DNA of 64,000 nt from Gemmobacter denitrificans (GCF_036964905.1 NZ_JBALHR010000015.1:20281-84280), one strand, 5' to 3'. Positions 1 to 11,300 are shown, numbered from the stretch's first letter. The notes: generated by a model from the letters alone, not told the origin. Program-made: numbers and translations.

Positions 1-3000
1 CATCGGAAACCCAGACCGTCTCCACCGCCTTCACCCTGGGGCCCGACCATCAGGGGCCGGTGCCGATTGGCCGCCCGCTGCCCAACACCCGCGTCTATGT
101 GCTGGATGCGATGCTGAACCCACTGCCCCTTGGCGCTGTGGGCGAAATCTGCATCGCGGGCCAAGGCGTGGGCGAAGGTTATCTGGGCCGCCCCGGCCTG
201 ACGGCAGACCGCTTCCGCCCCGATCCCTTCGGCCCACCCGGATCGCGCATGTATTGCAGCGGCGACATGGGGCGCTTCCTGCCCGACGGCAATCTGGATT
301 TTGTCGGAAGACAGGATGGCCAGCTGAAGATCCGCGGCTTTCGTGTCGAACTGGCCGAGGTGGAGCGTGCCCTGCTGGATCAGGACTGTCTGGCCGAGGC
401 CGTGGTGATCGCCGAGTCGGACCCGAAGGCAGGCCAGCGGCTGCTGGCCTATGTCGTGCCGCGCCCCGGCATGGGCGCGACACACAGCCATTGGCAATCC
501 ACCTTCGAACAGATCTATGCCCATGAGGATGCCACGGGCGAGAGCCCCGCTGAGTTCGACATCACCGGCTGGACCGACAGCTATTCCGGGGCCCCGATCC
601 CCGCGCCAGAAATGGCCGAATGGCTGGAGGAAACCATCGCCCGCATCGCGGCACTTGCCCCCGGACGGGTGCTGGAGGTGGGTTGCGGCACAGGCATGAT
701 CCTGCATCGCATTGCCCCCATGGTGCAAAGCTACGCAGCCACTGACCTGTCGCAAATCGTGCTGGAACGGCTGAGCCGCAGCCTCGGCCCCGGCGCCCGC
801 CATGTCGATCTGTACCATTGCCCCGCCGATGACTGGACACGTCTTGCCGGGCGCCGCTTTGATACCGTGATCCTGAACTCGGTCGCGCAGTATTTCCCGT
901 CGCTCGATTATCTGGAGCAATGGCTGGCGGCGGCGGTGGCGCATGTCGATAGCGGCACGATTTTCCTCGGCGATATCCGGAACCTCACGCTGGCCGAGCC
1001 CTTTGCCCTGTCGGTGATTGACCACGGTGCCGATGCGGATGCCACCCTGGCCGGGCTGCGCGGGCAAGTGGCGCGACATCTGGCGATGGAGCCGGAATTG
1101 CTGGTCGATCCGGCCTGGTTCTTTGCCATGGCCGCGCAAGATCCGCGCATCACCGGCCTGCGTGTGCGGCCCAAACTGGGCCGGGCAGTGAATGAACTGA
1201 CCCGGTTCCGCTATGATGTGGAACTGACGATCGGTCGTCCCGCGCCTGAGCGCAGCCCCGAAACCTGGCGGCCCTTCACCGATCTGAAGGACCTGGAGAC
1301 ACAACTGGCGCAAGGGGCCGCGCGTGTCGCCTTGCGCGACATTCCCGATCAGCGCTTGGCACCAATGCAGGCACTGCTGCAGGCGTTGCGCAGCCTGCCT
1401 GACTCCGCAACGCGGTCGCAACTTCATGCCCATGCCGCCGGCCTGTCCTTCGGGGTCGATCTGCACGACCTGATGGACCTTGCTGCGCGGCATGGCTGCC
1501 AGATTGATTTCTGCCTTGGCGGATCGGGGCTCAATGCCGTGCTGTGGCGCAACGGGGCGCCGCCCGACTGGACCAGCCTGTACCGGCAGGCGCCACGCCC
1601 GGCGGCGCGCCATGGCAATCTGCCCTATCAGCCCGAACGCAATACGGCATTGGTCGAACAACTGACCGAAGCGCTGGCCACCCGTCTGCCCGCCTATATG
1701 CTGCCCTGGCACATCACTGTGATGGCGCGTTTGCCGTTGACGTCGAACGGGAAGGTTGATCGTCGTGGTTTGCCATTTGTGGAGCGTGGAGTTGAGGGGT
1801 CTGGCGATGAGTTGTTGGGGGTAGCGGCGGGGGTTGCCGGGATCTGGGGCGAGGTGTTGGGTCTGGCGCCGGGGTCATTGGGCGGGGAGGCCAATTTCTT
1901 TGCCCTGGGCGGGCATTCGCTGCTGGCGACCCAGGTGATTTCGCGCATTCGGGCCGGGTTTGGCGTCGAATTGCCTTTGCGGGCGCTGTTTGAACACCCG
2001 ACCTTGCGCGCCCTGGCGGCGGAGGTCGAGGCGCTGATGACCTCGGGCGAGGCGGTTCTGCCCGCGCCGCAGGCCCTGCGCCACCCGCCGGGCACGGCGC
2101 TGCCCCTGTCTTTTGCCCAGCAGCGGCTGTGGTTCCTTGACCAGCTTTCCCCCGGCGATCCGGCCTACAGCCTGCCCATCGCCCTGCGGCTGGAGGGCGC
2201 ACTGGACCCTGCCGCCCTGGCTGCCGCGCTGACATGGATCGTGGCGCGCCATGCCGTGTTGCGCAGCCGTTTTGTGCTGCAGGCCGGGGCGCCGGTGCAG
2301 GTGGCGCTGCCGCCCGGCCCGGTCGATCTGCCGGTCATCGACCTTTCGGCCCTGCCCGAACCGGCGCGCGACACGGCGCTGATGCAGGCGGTGCAGGACG
2401 AGGCCGCGACGCCCTTCGACCTGACCTCGGGCGCCCCCTTGCGGACGCGGCTGATCCGGCTGGGCCCGGATCACCATGTGGTCGCCCTGAACATGCATCA
2501 CATCGTGTCGGACGGCTGGTCGATGGGGGTTCTGCTGCGCGAGATGGCCGCCGCCTATACCGCCTTTGCCACCGGCACCGCGCCCGATCTGCCCGATCTG
2601 CCGCTGGATTATGCCGATTACGCAGTCTGGCAGCGCGACTGGCTGCAAGGCCCGGTGCAGGCGCGGCAACTGGCCTATTGGCAGCGCCATCTGCAGGGTC
2701 TGCCAGGCCTTCTGGCGCTGCCCACCGACCATCCGCGCCCGCCGGTGCAAAGCCATCGCGGGGCCGCCCTGACCCTGCAGCTGGAGGCCCCTCTGGTGCA
2801 GGCCCTGCAAGATCTGGGACGCAGTGCCAATGCGACCCTGCATATGGTGTTGACCGGCGTACTGGCCGTGCTGCTGTCGCGCTGGAGCGGGCAGGACGAT
2901 CTGGCCATCGGCACCCCGGTCGCCGGGCGCCGCCATGCCGCGCTGGAGGGGTTGATCGGCTTTTTCGTGAACACACTGGTGATGCGCTGCCAGGTCGATC

Positions 3001-6000
3001 CGGCGGCCGATTTCGCCACCCTGCTGGCCCGGCTGCGCGACGAGGCGCTGGCCGGTCAGGCGCATCAGGATCTGCCCTTCGAACAGCTGGTCGAGGCGCT
3101 GGCCCCGGCCCGTGATCTCAGCCATGCGCCGCTGTTCCAGGTGATGCTGGCGCTGCAGAACGCGCCCTTGGGCGAAATGGGCTTTGGCGGGCTGCGCCTG
3201 GCACCGATGGGCTTCGAGACGCGTCATGCCAAGTTCGACATCACGCTGAGCCTGCAGGAAGACCCGACCGGCACCGAAGGCGTCCGCCCGCTGATCGGCA
3301 CGCTGGAATATGCCGCCGATCTGTTCGAACCCGCAACCATGGCGCGTTTTGCCGAACAGTTCCTGCATCTGGCCCGCGCCGTGGCGGGCGGGGCCGCCGG
3401 GCCGGTGGCGGCGCTGCCGCTGATGGATGCCGAGAGCCGCGCCCGCAAGGTCCAGGCCTGGGCGGCCCGACCGGCCCCCGAAGGCACCCGGCAGGGCGCC
3501 ACCCTGGCCGCGCTGTTCGAGGCGACGGTGGCCCGCAGCCCCGACCGCATCGCCCTGCGTCATGAAGGGCACAGCATCAGCTATGACGCGTTGAACCGCC
3601 GCGCCAACCGCCTGGCCCATCGCCTGATCGCCCAGGGCGCCGGGCCAGACCAGATCATCGGCATCTGCACCGAACGCAGCCCCGAGATGATCGTGGCCAT
3701 CCTCGCCATCCTCAAGGCCGGCGCGGCCTATCTGACGCTCGACCCCGACCACCCGGATGACCGCATCCGCTACATGATCACAGACGCCAAACCCCGCGCC
3801 GTGATCACAACCCGAAACCTCATCCCCCGCCTGCAAAACCTCGGGATACCAGACCACCAGATCCTCATCCCGGACGCAAAAACGACCGGCGCAAACACAG
3901 ATACAAACCCAGAACAAAAGACAAACCCAGACACTCTCGCCTACGTCATCTATACCTCAGGCTCAACTGGCAAACCTAAGGGAACAATGGTCGCGCAATC
4001 GGCTGTTCTGCGGCTGTTTGACACCACACAACCCGGCTTTGCCTTCGGGCCCGAAGATGTCTGGACGCTGTTCCATTCCTATGCCTTCGATTTTTCGGTC
4101 TGGGAGATTTTTGGTGCCCTGCTGCATGGCGGGGCGCTGGTCATCGTGCCCTGGCTGACCTCGCGCGATCCCGAAGCCTTTCACCGGCTGCTTCTGGAAG
4201 AGGGCGTGACGGTACTGAATCAGACGCCCTCGGCCTTTGCCCAACTGGCTGCACATCGGCTGGCACAGCCGGAAGCGGGAAAACTGGCCCTGAAATGGGT
4301 GATATTCGGCGGCGAGGCGCTGAATCCCGCCGGCCTGACGCCGTGGTTCGAGGCGCATGGCGATCAGATGCCGCAACTGGTGAATATGTATGGCATCACC
4401 GAAACCACAGTGCATGTGACCTGGCAGCGGCTGCACCACCCGCTTCAGGCCATCGGCAGCATCGGCCAGCCCATCCCCGACCTTCAGGTGCGCCTGCTCG
4501 ATGCGGCGATGGAGCCGTTGCCGATCGGCGTTCCGGGCGAAATGTTCGTGGCCGGGCCGGGGCTGGCGCGCGGCTATCTGAACCGGCCCGCTCTGACGGC
4601 AGAACGCTTCGTGCCTGATCCTTATGGCCCGCCCGGCACGCGGCTTTATCGCAGCGGCGATCTGGCACGCGAATTGGCGGATGGGCGGCTGGATTATCAG
4701 GGCCGGGCCGATCAGCAGGTCAAGATCCGCGGTTTCCGCATCGAAACCGGCGAGATCGAAGCCGCCTTGACCGCCCTGCCCTTGGTGCGGGCCGCCGTTG
4801 TGCTGGCCCGCGATGGGCGATTGGTGGCGTGGCATTGTTCGCCCCTGTCTGAGGCCGAACTGCGGGCGGCGCTGGCGACCCGCCTGCCCGATTACATGGT
4901 GCCTGCCGGATTTGTCGCGCTGGAGGCGCTGCCGCTGACGGCGAATGGCAAGGTGGATCGCGCCGCCCTCCCCGAACCCCAGGCCGCCGCGATGCCGGAT
5001 CATGTGGCGCCGCGCACCCCGCGTGAGGCCGCCCTCTCCGCGCTCTGGTCCGAAGTTCTGGGGCGTGACCGCATTGGCATCCATGACAATTTCTTTGCGT
5101 CAGGGGGGGATTCCATGCGCGCGGTCACCCTGTCGGCGCGGGCGCGGGAACAGGGGATCAGCCTCAGTCTGGCCAGCCTGTTCCGCCATCAGACCATCGC
5201 GGCGCTGGTGCAGGCCGATGAGGGCGAGACCGCTGCCCTCCCCCAGCCGCCCCTGTCGGAAGGGGACCGCGCCCAGATGCCGGAAGGGGCAGAGGCCCTG
5301 TGGCCGATGACACGGTTGCAACTTGGCATGGCCTTCCATGCCGAGGCCGACAGCGCGGCGGCGGTGTATCACGATGTGTTCAGTTTCCGTCTGCGCTTGC
5401 CTTGGGATGAGGCGAGTTTCCGACAGGCTCTGGCGCTGATCGTGGCACGCCACCCGATCCTGCGCACGCGGTTCGACCTGATGCGTTTCAGCCGCCCCAT
5501 GCAGGTGGTGCAGCGCAGCGCCGAAGTACCACTGCAGATCACCGATCTGTCCACCCTGCCTGCGCCGGTGCAACGCGCCCTGCTGGCCGAAGCGATCGCG
5601 GCCGAGAAGGCGCGGCCCATCCCGCTGGACTTGGCGCCGCTGGTACGAGTGGCGGTGCATCTGCTGGGGCCGGAAGAGTTGGAGATCACTCTGGGCCTGC
5701 ATCATGCCATTCTGGATGGCTGGAGCGTGGCGAGCCTTCAGGTGGAATTGCTGTCGGTCTGGGCGCAGTTGCGCCGGGGAGAACAGGTTGCCCTGCCGCC
5801 CCTGGCATCGGATTTCGCAGCCAGCATCGCGGCCGAAATGCAGGCGGTGGCCGCCCCTGCGCAACGCGCCTTCTGGGCCGACAGGCTCGCAGGGCAAAGC
5901 CCGCTGGTCCTGCCACCGCCGCGCCAGACCGATGCGCCCTTTGCACCGATCTCCATCACCGTGGATCACGGGTTGCAGATGCGGCTGCGCTCTTTGGCCG

Positions 6001-8399
6001 ACCGGCTGGGCCTGCCGCTGCGCAGCCTGTTGCTGGCGGTGCATATGCAGATGCTGGCGCAATGGGCTGCGACGCGGGATGTGACGACCGGACTTGTCAG
6101 CCATATGCGCACCGAAGCACCCGATGCCGAAAAGGTTCTGGGCTTGTTTCTGAACACTCTGCCGCTGCGGATGCATCTGGTGCCGGAAAGCTGGCAAACG
6201 ATGATCCGCCGCCTGTTCGCCTCTGAGCTGGAGCTGATGCGCCACCGGTTTTACCCGCTGGCGCAGATCGTCGAAGATCGTGGCCACTTGCCGCTGTTTG
6301 ACGTGATCTTCAACTTCATCGACTTCCATGTCCTGTCGCTGGTGGCACCCGGCGAGAGCGGCGTTCAGGATGTCACCAGCTTTGAGGCCACCAATTTTGC
6401 GCTTGTGGTCAATGCCATCGCGCAGGGCGGCCAGTTGGTAATGAACTTTGCCGCCGATCCGCGACGGATGGACGCCGATACGGTACGGCGGATGGCCGAT
6501 ACCTATCTGCGCGGCCTGCAGCATCTGGCCGACGACCCCGAGGCCTTGGCCAATATGGCCTTGTTGCCCGAAGATCAGGCGCGTTTGCGTGCCTGGAATG
6601 AGACATCCCGCCCCGATCTCGACCCGGGCGAAACACTGACCGCGCGGATCGAAGCCTGTGTGGCGGCGCATCCCGAGGCGATTGCGATCGAATGTGCCGA
6701 CGAAACCCTCAGCTTCGCCGCGCTCAATGCAAAGGCCAACCGGCTGGCGCATCACCTGCGCGGGTTGGGGGCCGGGGTGGATCGGGTCGTGGGCCTGTGC
6801 ACCAACCGCTCGGTCGAGATGATCGTGGCGATCCTGGCCATTCTGAAGGCGGGCAGCGCCTGGTTGCCGCTGCCACCCGATGCCCCTGCCGAGCGTTTGG
6901 CGATGATGATCGAGGATGCACAGCCCGTGCTGACCCTGATCGGTCCGGGTGCTGAGGGGATTGACCTGCCGGGTGAAGTTCTGTCGCTGGCCGCCCCGAT
7001 CAGCGGCCCGGACAGCAACCCCGCAGCGCAAGCGGGCGCCGAGGCGCTGGCCTATGTGCTGTTCACGTCCGGCTCCACCGGGCGACCCAAGGGCGTGGGT
7101 GTGGCGCATCGGGCCATCGTGAACCGGTTGCTCTGGATGGCCGAGGCTTACGACATCGGCCCCGCCGATACCGTGGCGCAAAAGACCCCCTACGGCTTTG
7201 ACGTCTCGGTATGGGAACTGATCCTGCCGCTGATGACCGGCGCGCGCATGGTGATCGCCCGGCCCGGCGGCCATCTGGACCCTGCCTATATGGCAGACCT
7301 GATCCGCAGCCGTGCCATCACCGTGGCGCATTTCGTACCACCGATGCTGGATGTGTTCCTGGCCGTGACCAACCCCGCCGACAGTGCCAGCCTGCGCGCG
7401 GTGATCTGTTCTGGCCAGGCGCTGACCCGCGCCACGCAAGACCGCTTTCATGCAGCCCTGCCGGGCTGCGGGTTGCACAATCTCTATGGCCCGACCGAGG
7501 CGGCAGTGGATGTGACCGCCTTCACCTGTCGGCCAGAGGACAGCGGCCAGACCGTGCCCATCGGACGCGCCATTGCCAATGTGCAGATGCATGTGCTGGA
7601 CGAGGCGCTGAACCCGCTGCCGCCGGGCGTGGCCGGGCATCTGTTCATCGGCGGCATTGCGTTGGCGCGCGGCTATGTGAACCGGCCCGACCTCACAGCC
7701 GCCAGCTTCGTGCCTGATCCGTTCGGCCCGCCGGGATCGCGGCTGTATCGCACCGGCGATCTGGCACGGTTCCTGCCCGATGGGACGATAGATTATCTGG
7801 GCCGGGCCGATGATCAGGTGAAGATCCGCGGCATGCGCGTCGAACTGGGCGAGGTGGAGGCGGCCCTTCTGGCCAATGGCGCGGCCGAAGCGGTGGTCAT
7901 GGCGCGCCCCGATCCGGCGGGCGAAGCGATGCTGGTGGCCTGGCTGACCGGCTGGGATGGCGACGCGATCGCCTTGCGCGCGCGGCTGGCCCGTCGCCTG
8001 CCCGATCAGATGATCCCGGCGCATCTGGTTGCGCTGCCTGCCCTGCCGCTGAATGCCAATGGCAAGGTGGACCGCCGCGCCCTGCCCGATCCCACACCGC
8101 CCGACACGCCTTTCCTGCCACCGCGCACCGAAACAGAACGCATGTTGGCGCGGATATGGGCGGATCTGCTGCAGGTGGATCAGGTCGGTCGCGACGTATC
8201 GTTCTTCGCGCTTGGCGGCCATTCCCTCAATGTGTTGCGGATGCTGGCCCGGGTGCAAAGGGACTGCGGGGTGGTGATCTCGTTGCGCACCTTCCTGGCG
8301 GCACCCGATATCGCCAGCCTTGCACAGGCGGTGGAGGGCATCCGCGACAGCCTTACCCCGGACCTTGACTTGTCAGAAACAGAAATGATCCTGCTATGA
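1..8399 (+). CDS. Non-ribosomal peptide synthetase 1, 5'-truncated: A(N-MT)-T / C-A(Thr)-T / C-A(Ser)-T
   Basis: The frame is open from base 3, so the gene starts left of the window; about 2,798 residues are visible. The first A domain enters at its C-terminal part and carries an inserted SAM methyltransferase (VLEVGCGTG near 669-695) before its A10 motif near 1735, the usual place of N-methyltransferases. The carrier GGHSL has its serine near 1917. A condensation domain follows (HHIVSDG, about 2496-2516), then an A domain whose specificity residues I read as DFWNIGMVHK, the classic threonine code. Its carrier is GGDSM near 5105. A second condensation domain (HHAILDG near 5700) precedes an A domain read as DVWHISLVDK, a serine code, and a final GGHSL carrier near 8214. 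There is no thioesterase. The C-terminus ends in an acidic-hydrophobic tail (SETEMILL), which fits a docking peptide. The next synthase starts inside the stop codon (ATGA). The first module's substrate cannot be read. Confidence 0.95.
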   Translation, partial: SETQTVSTAFTLGPDHQGPVPIGRPLPNTRVYVLDAMLNPLPLGAVGEICIAGQGVGEGYLGRPGLTADRFRPDPFGPPGSRMYCSGDMGRFLPDGNLDFVGRQDGQLKIRGFRVELAEVERALLDQDCLAEAVVIAESDPKAGQRLLAYVVPRPGMGATHSHWQSTFEQIYAHEDATGESPAEFDITGWTDSYSGAPIPAPEMAEWLEETIARIAALAPGRVLEVGCGTGMILHRIAPMVQSYAATDLSQIVLERLSRSLGPGARHVDLYHCPADDWTRLAGRRFDTVILNSVAQYFPSLDYLEQWLAAAVAHVDSGTIFLGDIRNLTLAEPFALSVIDHGADADATLAGLRGQVARHLAMEPELLVDPAWFFAMAAQDPRITGLRVRPKLGRAVNELTRFRYDVELTIGRPAPERSPETWRPFTDLKDLETQLAQGAARVALRDIPDQRLAPMQALLQALRSLPDSATRSQLHAHAAGLSFGVDLHDLMDLAARHGCQIDFCLGGSGLNAVLWRNGAPPDWTSLYRQAPRPAARHGNLPYQPERNTALVEQLTEALATRLPAYMLPWHITVMARLPLTSNGKVDRRGLPFVERGVEGSGDELLGVAAGVAGIWGEVLGLAPGSLGGEANFFALGGHSLLATQVISRIRAGFGVELPLRALFEHPTLRALAAEVEALMTSGEAVLPAPQALRHPPGTALPLSFAQQRLWFLDQLSPGDPAYSLPIALRLEGALDPAALAAALTWIVARHAVLRSRFVLQAGAPVQVALPPGPVDLPVIDLSALPEPARDTALMQAVQDEAATPFDLTSGAPLRTRLIRLGPDHHVVALNMHHIVSDGWSMGVLLREMAAAYTAFATGTAPDLPDLPLDYADYAVWQRDWLQGPVQARQLAYWQRHLQGLPGLLALPTDHPRPPVQSHRGAALTLQLEAPLVQALQDLGRSANATLHMVLTGVLAVLLSRWSGQDDLAIGTPVAGRRHAALEGLIGFFVNTLVMRCQVDPAADFATLLARLRDEALAGQAHQDLPFEQLVEALAPARDLSHAPLFQVMLALQNAPLGEMGFGGLRLAPMGFETRHAKFDITLSLQEDPTGTEGVRPLIGTLEYAADLFEPATMARFAEQFLHLARAVAGGAAGPVAALPLMDAESRARKVQAWAARPAPEGTRQGATLAALFEATVARSPDRIALRHEGHSISYDALNRRANRLAHRLIAQGAGPDQIIGICTERSPEMIVAILAILKAGAAYLTLDPDHPDDRIRYMITDAKPRAVITTRNLIPRLQNLGIPDHQILIPDAKTTGANTDTNPEQKTNPDTLAYVIYTSGSTGKPKGTMVAQSAVLRLFDTTQPGFAFGPEDVWTLFHSYAFDFSVWEIFGALLHGGALVIVPWLTSRDPEAFHRLLLEEGVTVLNQTPSAFAQLAAHRLAQPEAGKLALKWVIFGGEALNPAGLTPWFEAHGDQMPQLVNMYGITETTVHVTWQRLHHPLQAIGSIGQPIPDLQVRLLDAAMEPLPIGVPGEMFVAGPGLARGYLNRPALTAERFVPDPYGPPGTRLYRSGDLARELADGRLDYQGRADQQVKIRGFRIETGEIEAALTALPLVRAAVVLARDGRLVAWHCSPLSEAELRAALATRLPDYMVPAGFVALEALPLTANGKVDRAALPEPQAAAMPDHVAPRTPREAALSALWSEVLGRDRIGIHDNFFASGGDSMRAVTLSARAREQGISLSLASLFRHQTIAALVQADEGETAALPQPPLSEGDRAQMPEGAEALWPMTRLQLGMAFHAEADSAAAVYHDVFSFRLRLPWDEASFRQALALIVARHPILRTRFDLMRFSRPMQVVQRSAEVPLQITDLSTLPAPVQRALLAEAIAAEKARPIPLDLAPLVRVAVHLLGPEELEITLGLHHAILDGWSVASLQVELLSVWAQLRRGEQVALPPLASDFAASIAAEMQAVAAPAQRAFWADRLAGQSPLVLPPPRQTDAPFAPISITVDHGLQMRLRSLADRLGLPLRSLLLAVHMQMLAQWAATRDVTTGLVSHMRTEAPDAEKVLGLFLNTLPLRMHLVPESWQTMIRRLFASELELMRHRFYPLAQIVEDRGHLPLFDVIFNFIDFHVLSLVAPGESGVQDVTSFEATNFALVVNAIAQGGQLVMNFAADPRRMDADTVRRMADTYLRGLQHLADDPEALANMALLPEDQARLRAWNETSRPDLDPGETLTARIEACVAAHPEAIAIECADETLSFAALNAKANRLAHHLRGLGAGVDRVVGLCTNRSVEMIVAILAILKAGSAWLPLPPDAPAERLAMMIEDAQPVLTLIGPGAEGIDLPGEVLSLAAPISGPDSNPAAQAGAEALAYVLFTSGSTGRPKGVGVAHRAIVNRLLWMAEAYDIGPADTVAQKTPYGFDVSVWELILPLMTGARMVIARPGGHLDPAYMADLIRSRAITVAHFVPPMLDVFLAVTNPADSASLRAVICSGQALTRATQDRFHAALPGCGLHNLYGPTEAAVDVTAFTCRPEDSGQTVPIGRAIANVQMHVLDEALNPLPPGVAGHLFIGGIALARGYVNRPDLTAASFVPDPFGPPGSRLYRTGDLARFLPDGTIDYLGRADDQVKIRGMRVELGEVEAALLANGAAEAVVMARPDPAGEAMLVAWLTGWDGDAIALRARLARRLPDQMIPAHLVALPALPLNANGKVDRRALPDPTPPDTPFLPPRTETERMLARIWADLLQVDQVGRDVSFFALGGHSLNVLRMLARVQRDCGVVISLRTFLAAPDIASLAQAVEGIRDSLTPDLDLSETEMILL

Positions 8400-11300
8400 G
8401 CCTCGCCGATCTTCTGCATGATGCCCGTACAAACGGGGTGCATCTCTCGCTCCGCGAGGGGCGCTTGGCGGTACAGGCCAAGGGCGGCGTGCCGCCTGAC
8501 CTGCTGGTACGGATCAAGGGGCAACGGGACGCGCTGGTGGACTGGCTGGCACGGTTGGCCGAAGATGCAGGCCAGCAGCACGACGCGATCCTGCCCCAAA
8601 CCACGCCCGATGACAGCCCGGAGCCCCTGTCCTATTCGCAAAGCCGGCTTTGGGTCATCGACCGAATGGAGAATGCCGCCGGGCTTTACAACGTGCCCTT
8701 CATGCTGCGTCTGACCGGACCACTGGATATCGCGGCGCTGGAGCGGGCCCTGGCCCGGCTGTTGGACCGGCACGCCGTCTTGCGCACCGTGTTTGACGAA
8801 GGCCCCGCCGGTGTCACGCAGCGGACCGTGACCGACTACGCCTTTGCCCTGCCGGTCTGGCAGATGTCAGGGTCTGAGCTGGCGGCGCTGACCGAGGCCG
8901 AGGCGCAGCGCCCCTTTGACCTGACCCGCGATCTGATGCTGCGGGCGGTGTTGGTCCGTCTGGCGCCAGAGGATCACCGCCTGCTGCTGACGCTGCACCA
9001 CATCGCGACGGATGGCTGGTCGAATTCCGTATTGCTTGAGGAATTGATCGCTCTGTATCACGGGGCGACGCTACCGCCGCCCGCGCTGCAATTCACCGAT
9101 TATGCCCGCTGGCAGCGCCGGATGCTGGCCAGCCGCGGCCCGGCGCTGGCCGATTGGTGGCGCAGCACCCTGCACGGCGCCCCGGATCTGCACGACCTGC
9201 CTTGCGATTACCCGCGCCCGCCCGTGCTCAGCGGGTCAGGGGCGCAACTGGCCGACCATGTGCCGTCAGTGCTGGCCGCCGCGCTGCGCAATCTGGCACG
9301 GGCGCAAGGTGTGTCGCTGTTCACGCTGCTTCTGGCCGCCTGGGCCGCCTTTCTGCACCGCCAGACCGGCAGCGAGGATATGGTGATCGGCACACCAGTT
9401 GCAGGGCGCGAACGGGACGAATTGAAATCGATGGTCGGATTTCTGGTCAACACCCTGCCGCTGCGCCTGCGCCCGTTGCCGGATCAACGCTTTGTCGATT
9501 TCCTGGCCCATGCTAGCAGTCAGATCTCAGACGCGCTGGCACATCAGGATCTGCCTTTCGAAATGATCGTGGAGCAGGTGAACCCTCCGCGCAGCCTGTC
9601 ACATGCGCCGCTGGTGCAACTGGCCTTTACCCTGGTGCAGACGCCGACGCAGACTGATGCCACACCGCGCCCGGGGCCTGTGCGCTTCGAGGTGACCGAA
9701 ACCGCCATGGCCAGCACAAAGTTCGAACTGTCGCTGGGTCTGGTGGACAATGGCACCGAAATGGCTCTGGGCTGGACCTATGCCACAGACCTGTTCGCCC
9801 CCGCCACCATCGCGCGGTACAATCGCGCCTTCCTGTCGGTGCTGGAGGGGATTGCCGCTGCGCCGGACACCCCGCTGACCGACCTGCCGCTCGTCTCGGC
9901 CACCGAACGGGACCAGCTTCTGGCGCTTGGCACGGGGCCGATCCGCGATGACGGGCCAAACCCGCCCGAGCCACATGCGCTGGTGGCACATTTTGCCGAC
10001 ACGACGCCGGATGCGGTGGCGGTCATCTGGCATGGGCTAGAACTGACCTATGCCGCGCTGAATGGGCGGGTCAACCGGCTGGCACACCATCTGCGCGCCC
10101 TGGGTGTTCAGGCAGGTGATGCGGTGGCCGTGGCCACCGGGCGCAATGCCGCGATGATCGAAGCGATCCTGGCGGTGAACCGGGCCGGTGCCGCTTTCGT
10201 GCAGATGCCGACGGATGTCCCGCTGGACCGCGTGACGGGCATCTTGCAAGACAGCAACAGCCGCCTGTTGCTGACCCTGTCGGATCGCGCCGATCTGCTG
10301 GCCCTGCCCGGTGCGCTGGCGCTGGACATGGATGCAGCCTGGCGCGATCTGCCCGCCACCACGCCAGAACCCTGGATCAACCCGATCAGCTATATCGTCT
10401 ATACCTCTGGCACGACCGGGGCGCCCAAAGGCGCGTTGAACACGCATCTGGGCCTGCTGAACATGTGCCGCTGGCAGGCTGGTGATTTTGGCATGGACGC
10501 GCGGTGCAGCCAGACCGTCGCTGCCAATCCGGCCTTTGATGCGATCATGTGGGAAATCTGGCCCGCGCTGAGTGTCGGGGGCCGGTTGATCCTGCTGGAC
10601 GCAGAAGATCTGACCGATGTCACTGCCCTGCAGGCGGCGCTGGATCATCACCAGCCCAGCCATTTCTGGCTTCCCACCGGATTGATGGAGGCGATGTGCG
10701 GCGCGGGCCTGCGGCTGCCGACCTCGGTCCGGTCGGTCTCGACAGGGGGGGACAGGCTGCAAGGCTATTGCCTGCCCGAAGGATGCGGTCTGCCGCTGGC
10801 CAATATCTATGGCCCTTCCGAAGCCGCCGTGATCACGGTGTGTGCGGTCTTGCAACCCCATGAAACCGCAACTGCCCCCATCGGGCGCCCGGTGCCCAAT
10901 ACCTGCGTCTATATTCTGGACGAACGCGGGCGGCTCTTGCCGGAAGGGGCCGTGGGTGAACTGTGCCTCTCGGGCCCCTTTCTGGGCCCCGGCTATCTGG
11001 GCCGCCCCGATCTGACCGCGCAAAAATACGTGCCCAACCCCTTCGCCAAGCCGGGGCATGAGGTGCTGTATCGCACGGGCGATCTGGCGCGCTGGCGCCC
11101 GGACGGCCGGCTGGAATGCCTGGGTCGCACCGATTTTCAGGTGAAGATCCGCGGCTATCGGATCGAACCGCAGGAAATCTCGGCGGTGTTGCTGGCACAG
11201 CCCGGCATTCAGGCCGCCTTCGTGGAGGCGATCGATCACGGCAGCCGACGTCTGGTCGCGTTTGTGGTGGCGGAACCCGGGCAGGATACTGTCCTGATGG

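Noticed and set aside
5270..6600. Epimerisation domain after the Thr module
   Set aside because: The GGDS carrier suggests it, but the domain has HHAILDGWS and lacks the E-domain motifs, so it is called a condensation domain.
5100..8258. Very long minus-strand open frame opposite synthase 1, and similar ones at 1875-3917 and 10037-11821
   Set aside because: They lie fully opposite strongly supported NRPS domains, have low-complexity Gln/Arg/His-rich translations and match no family; GC-rich third positions create them.
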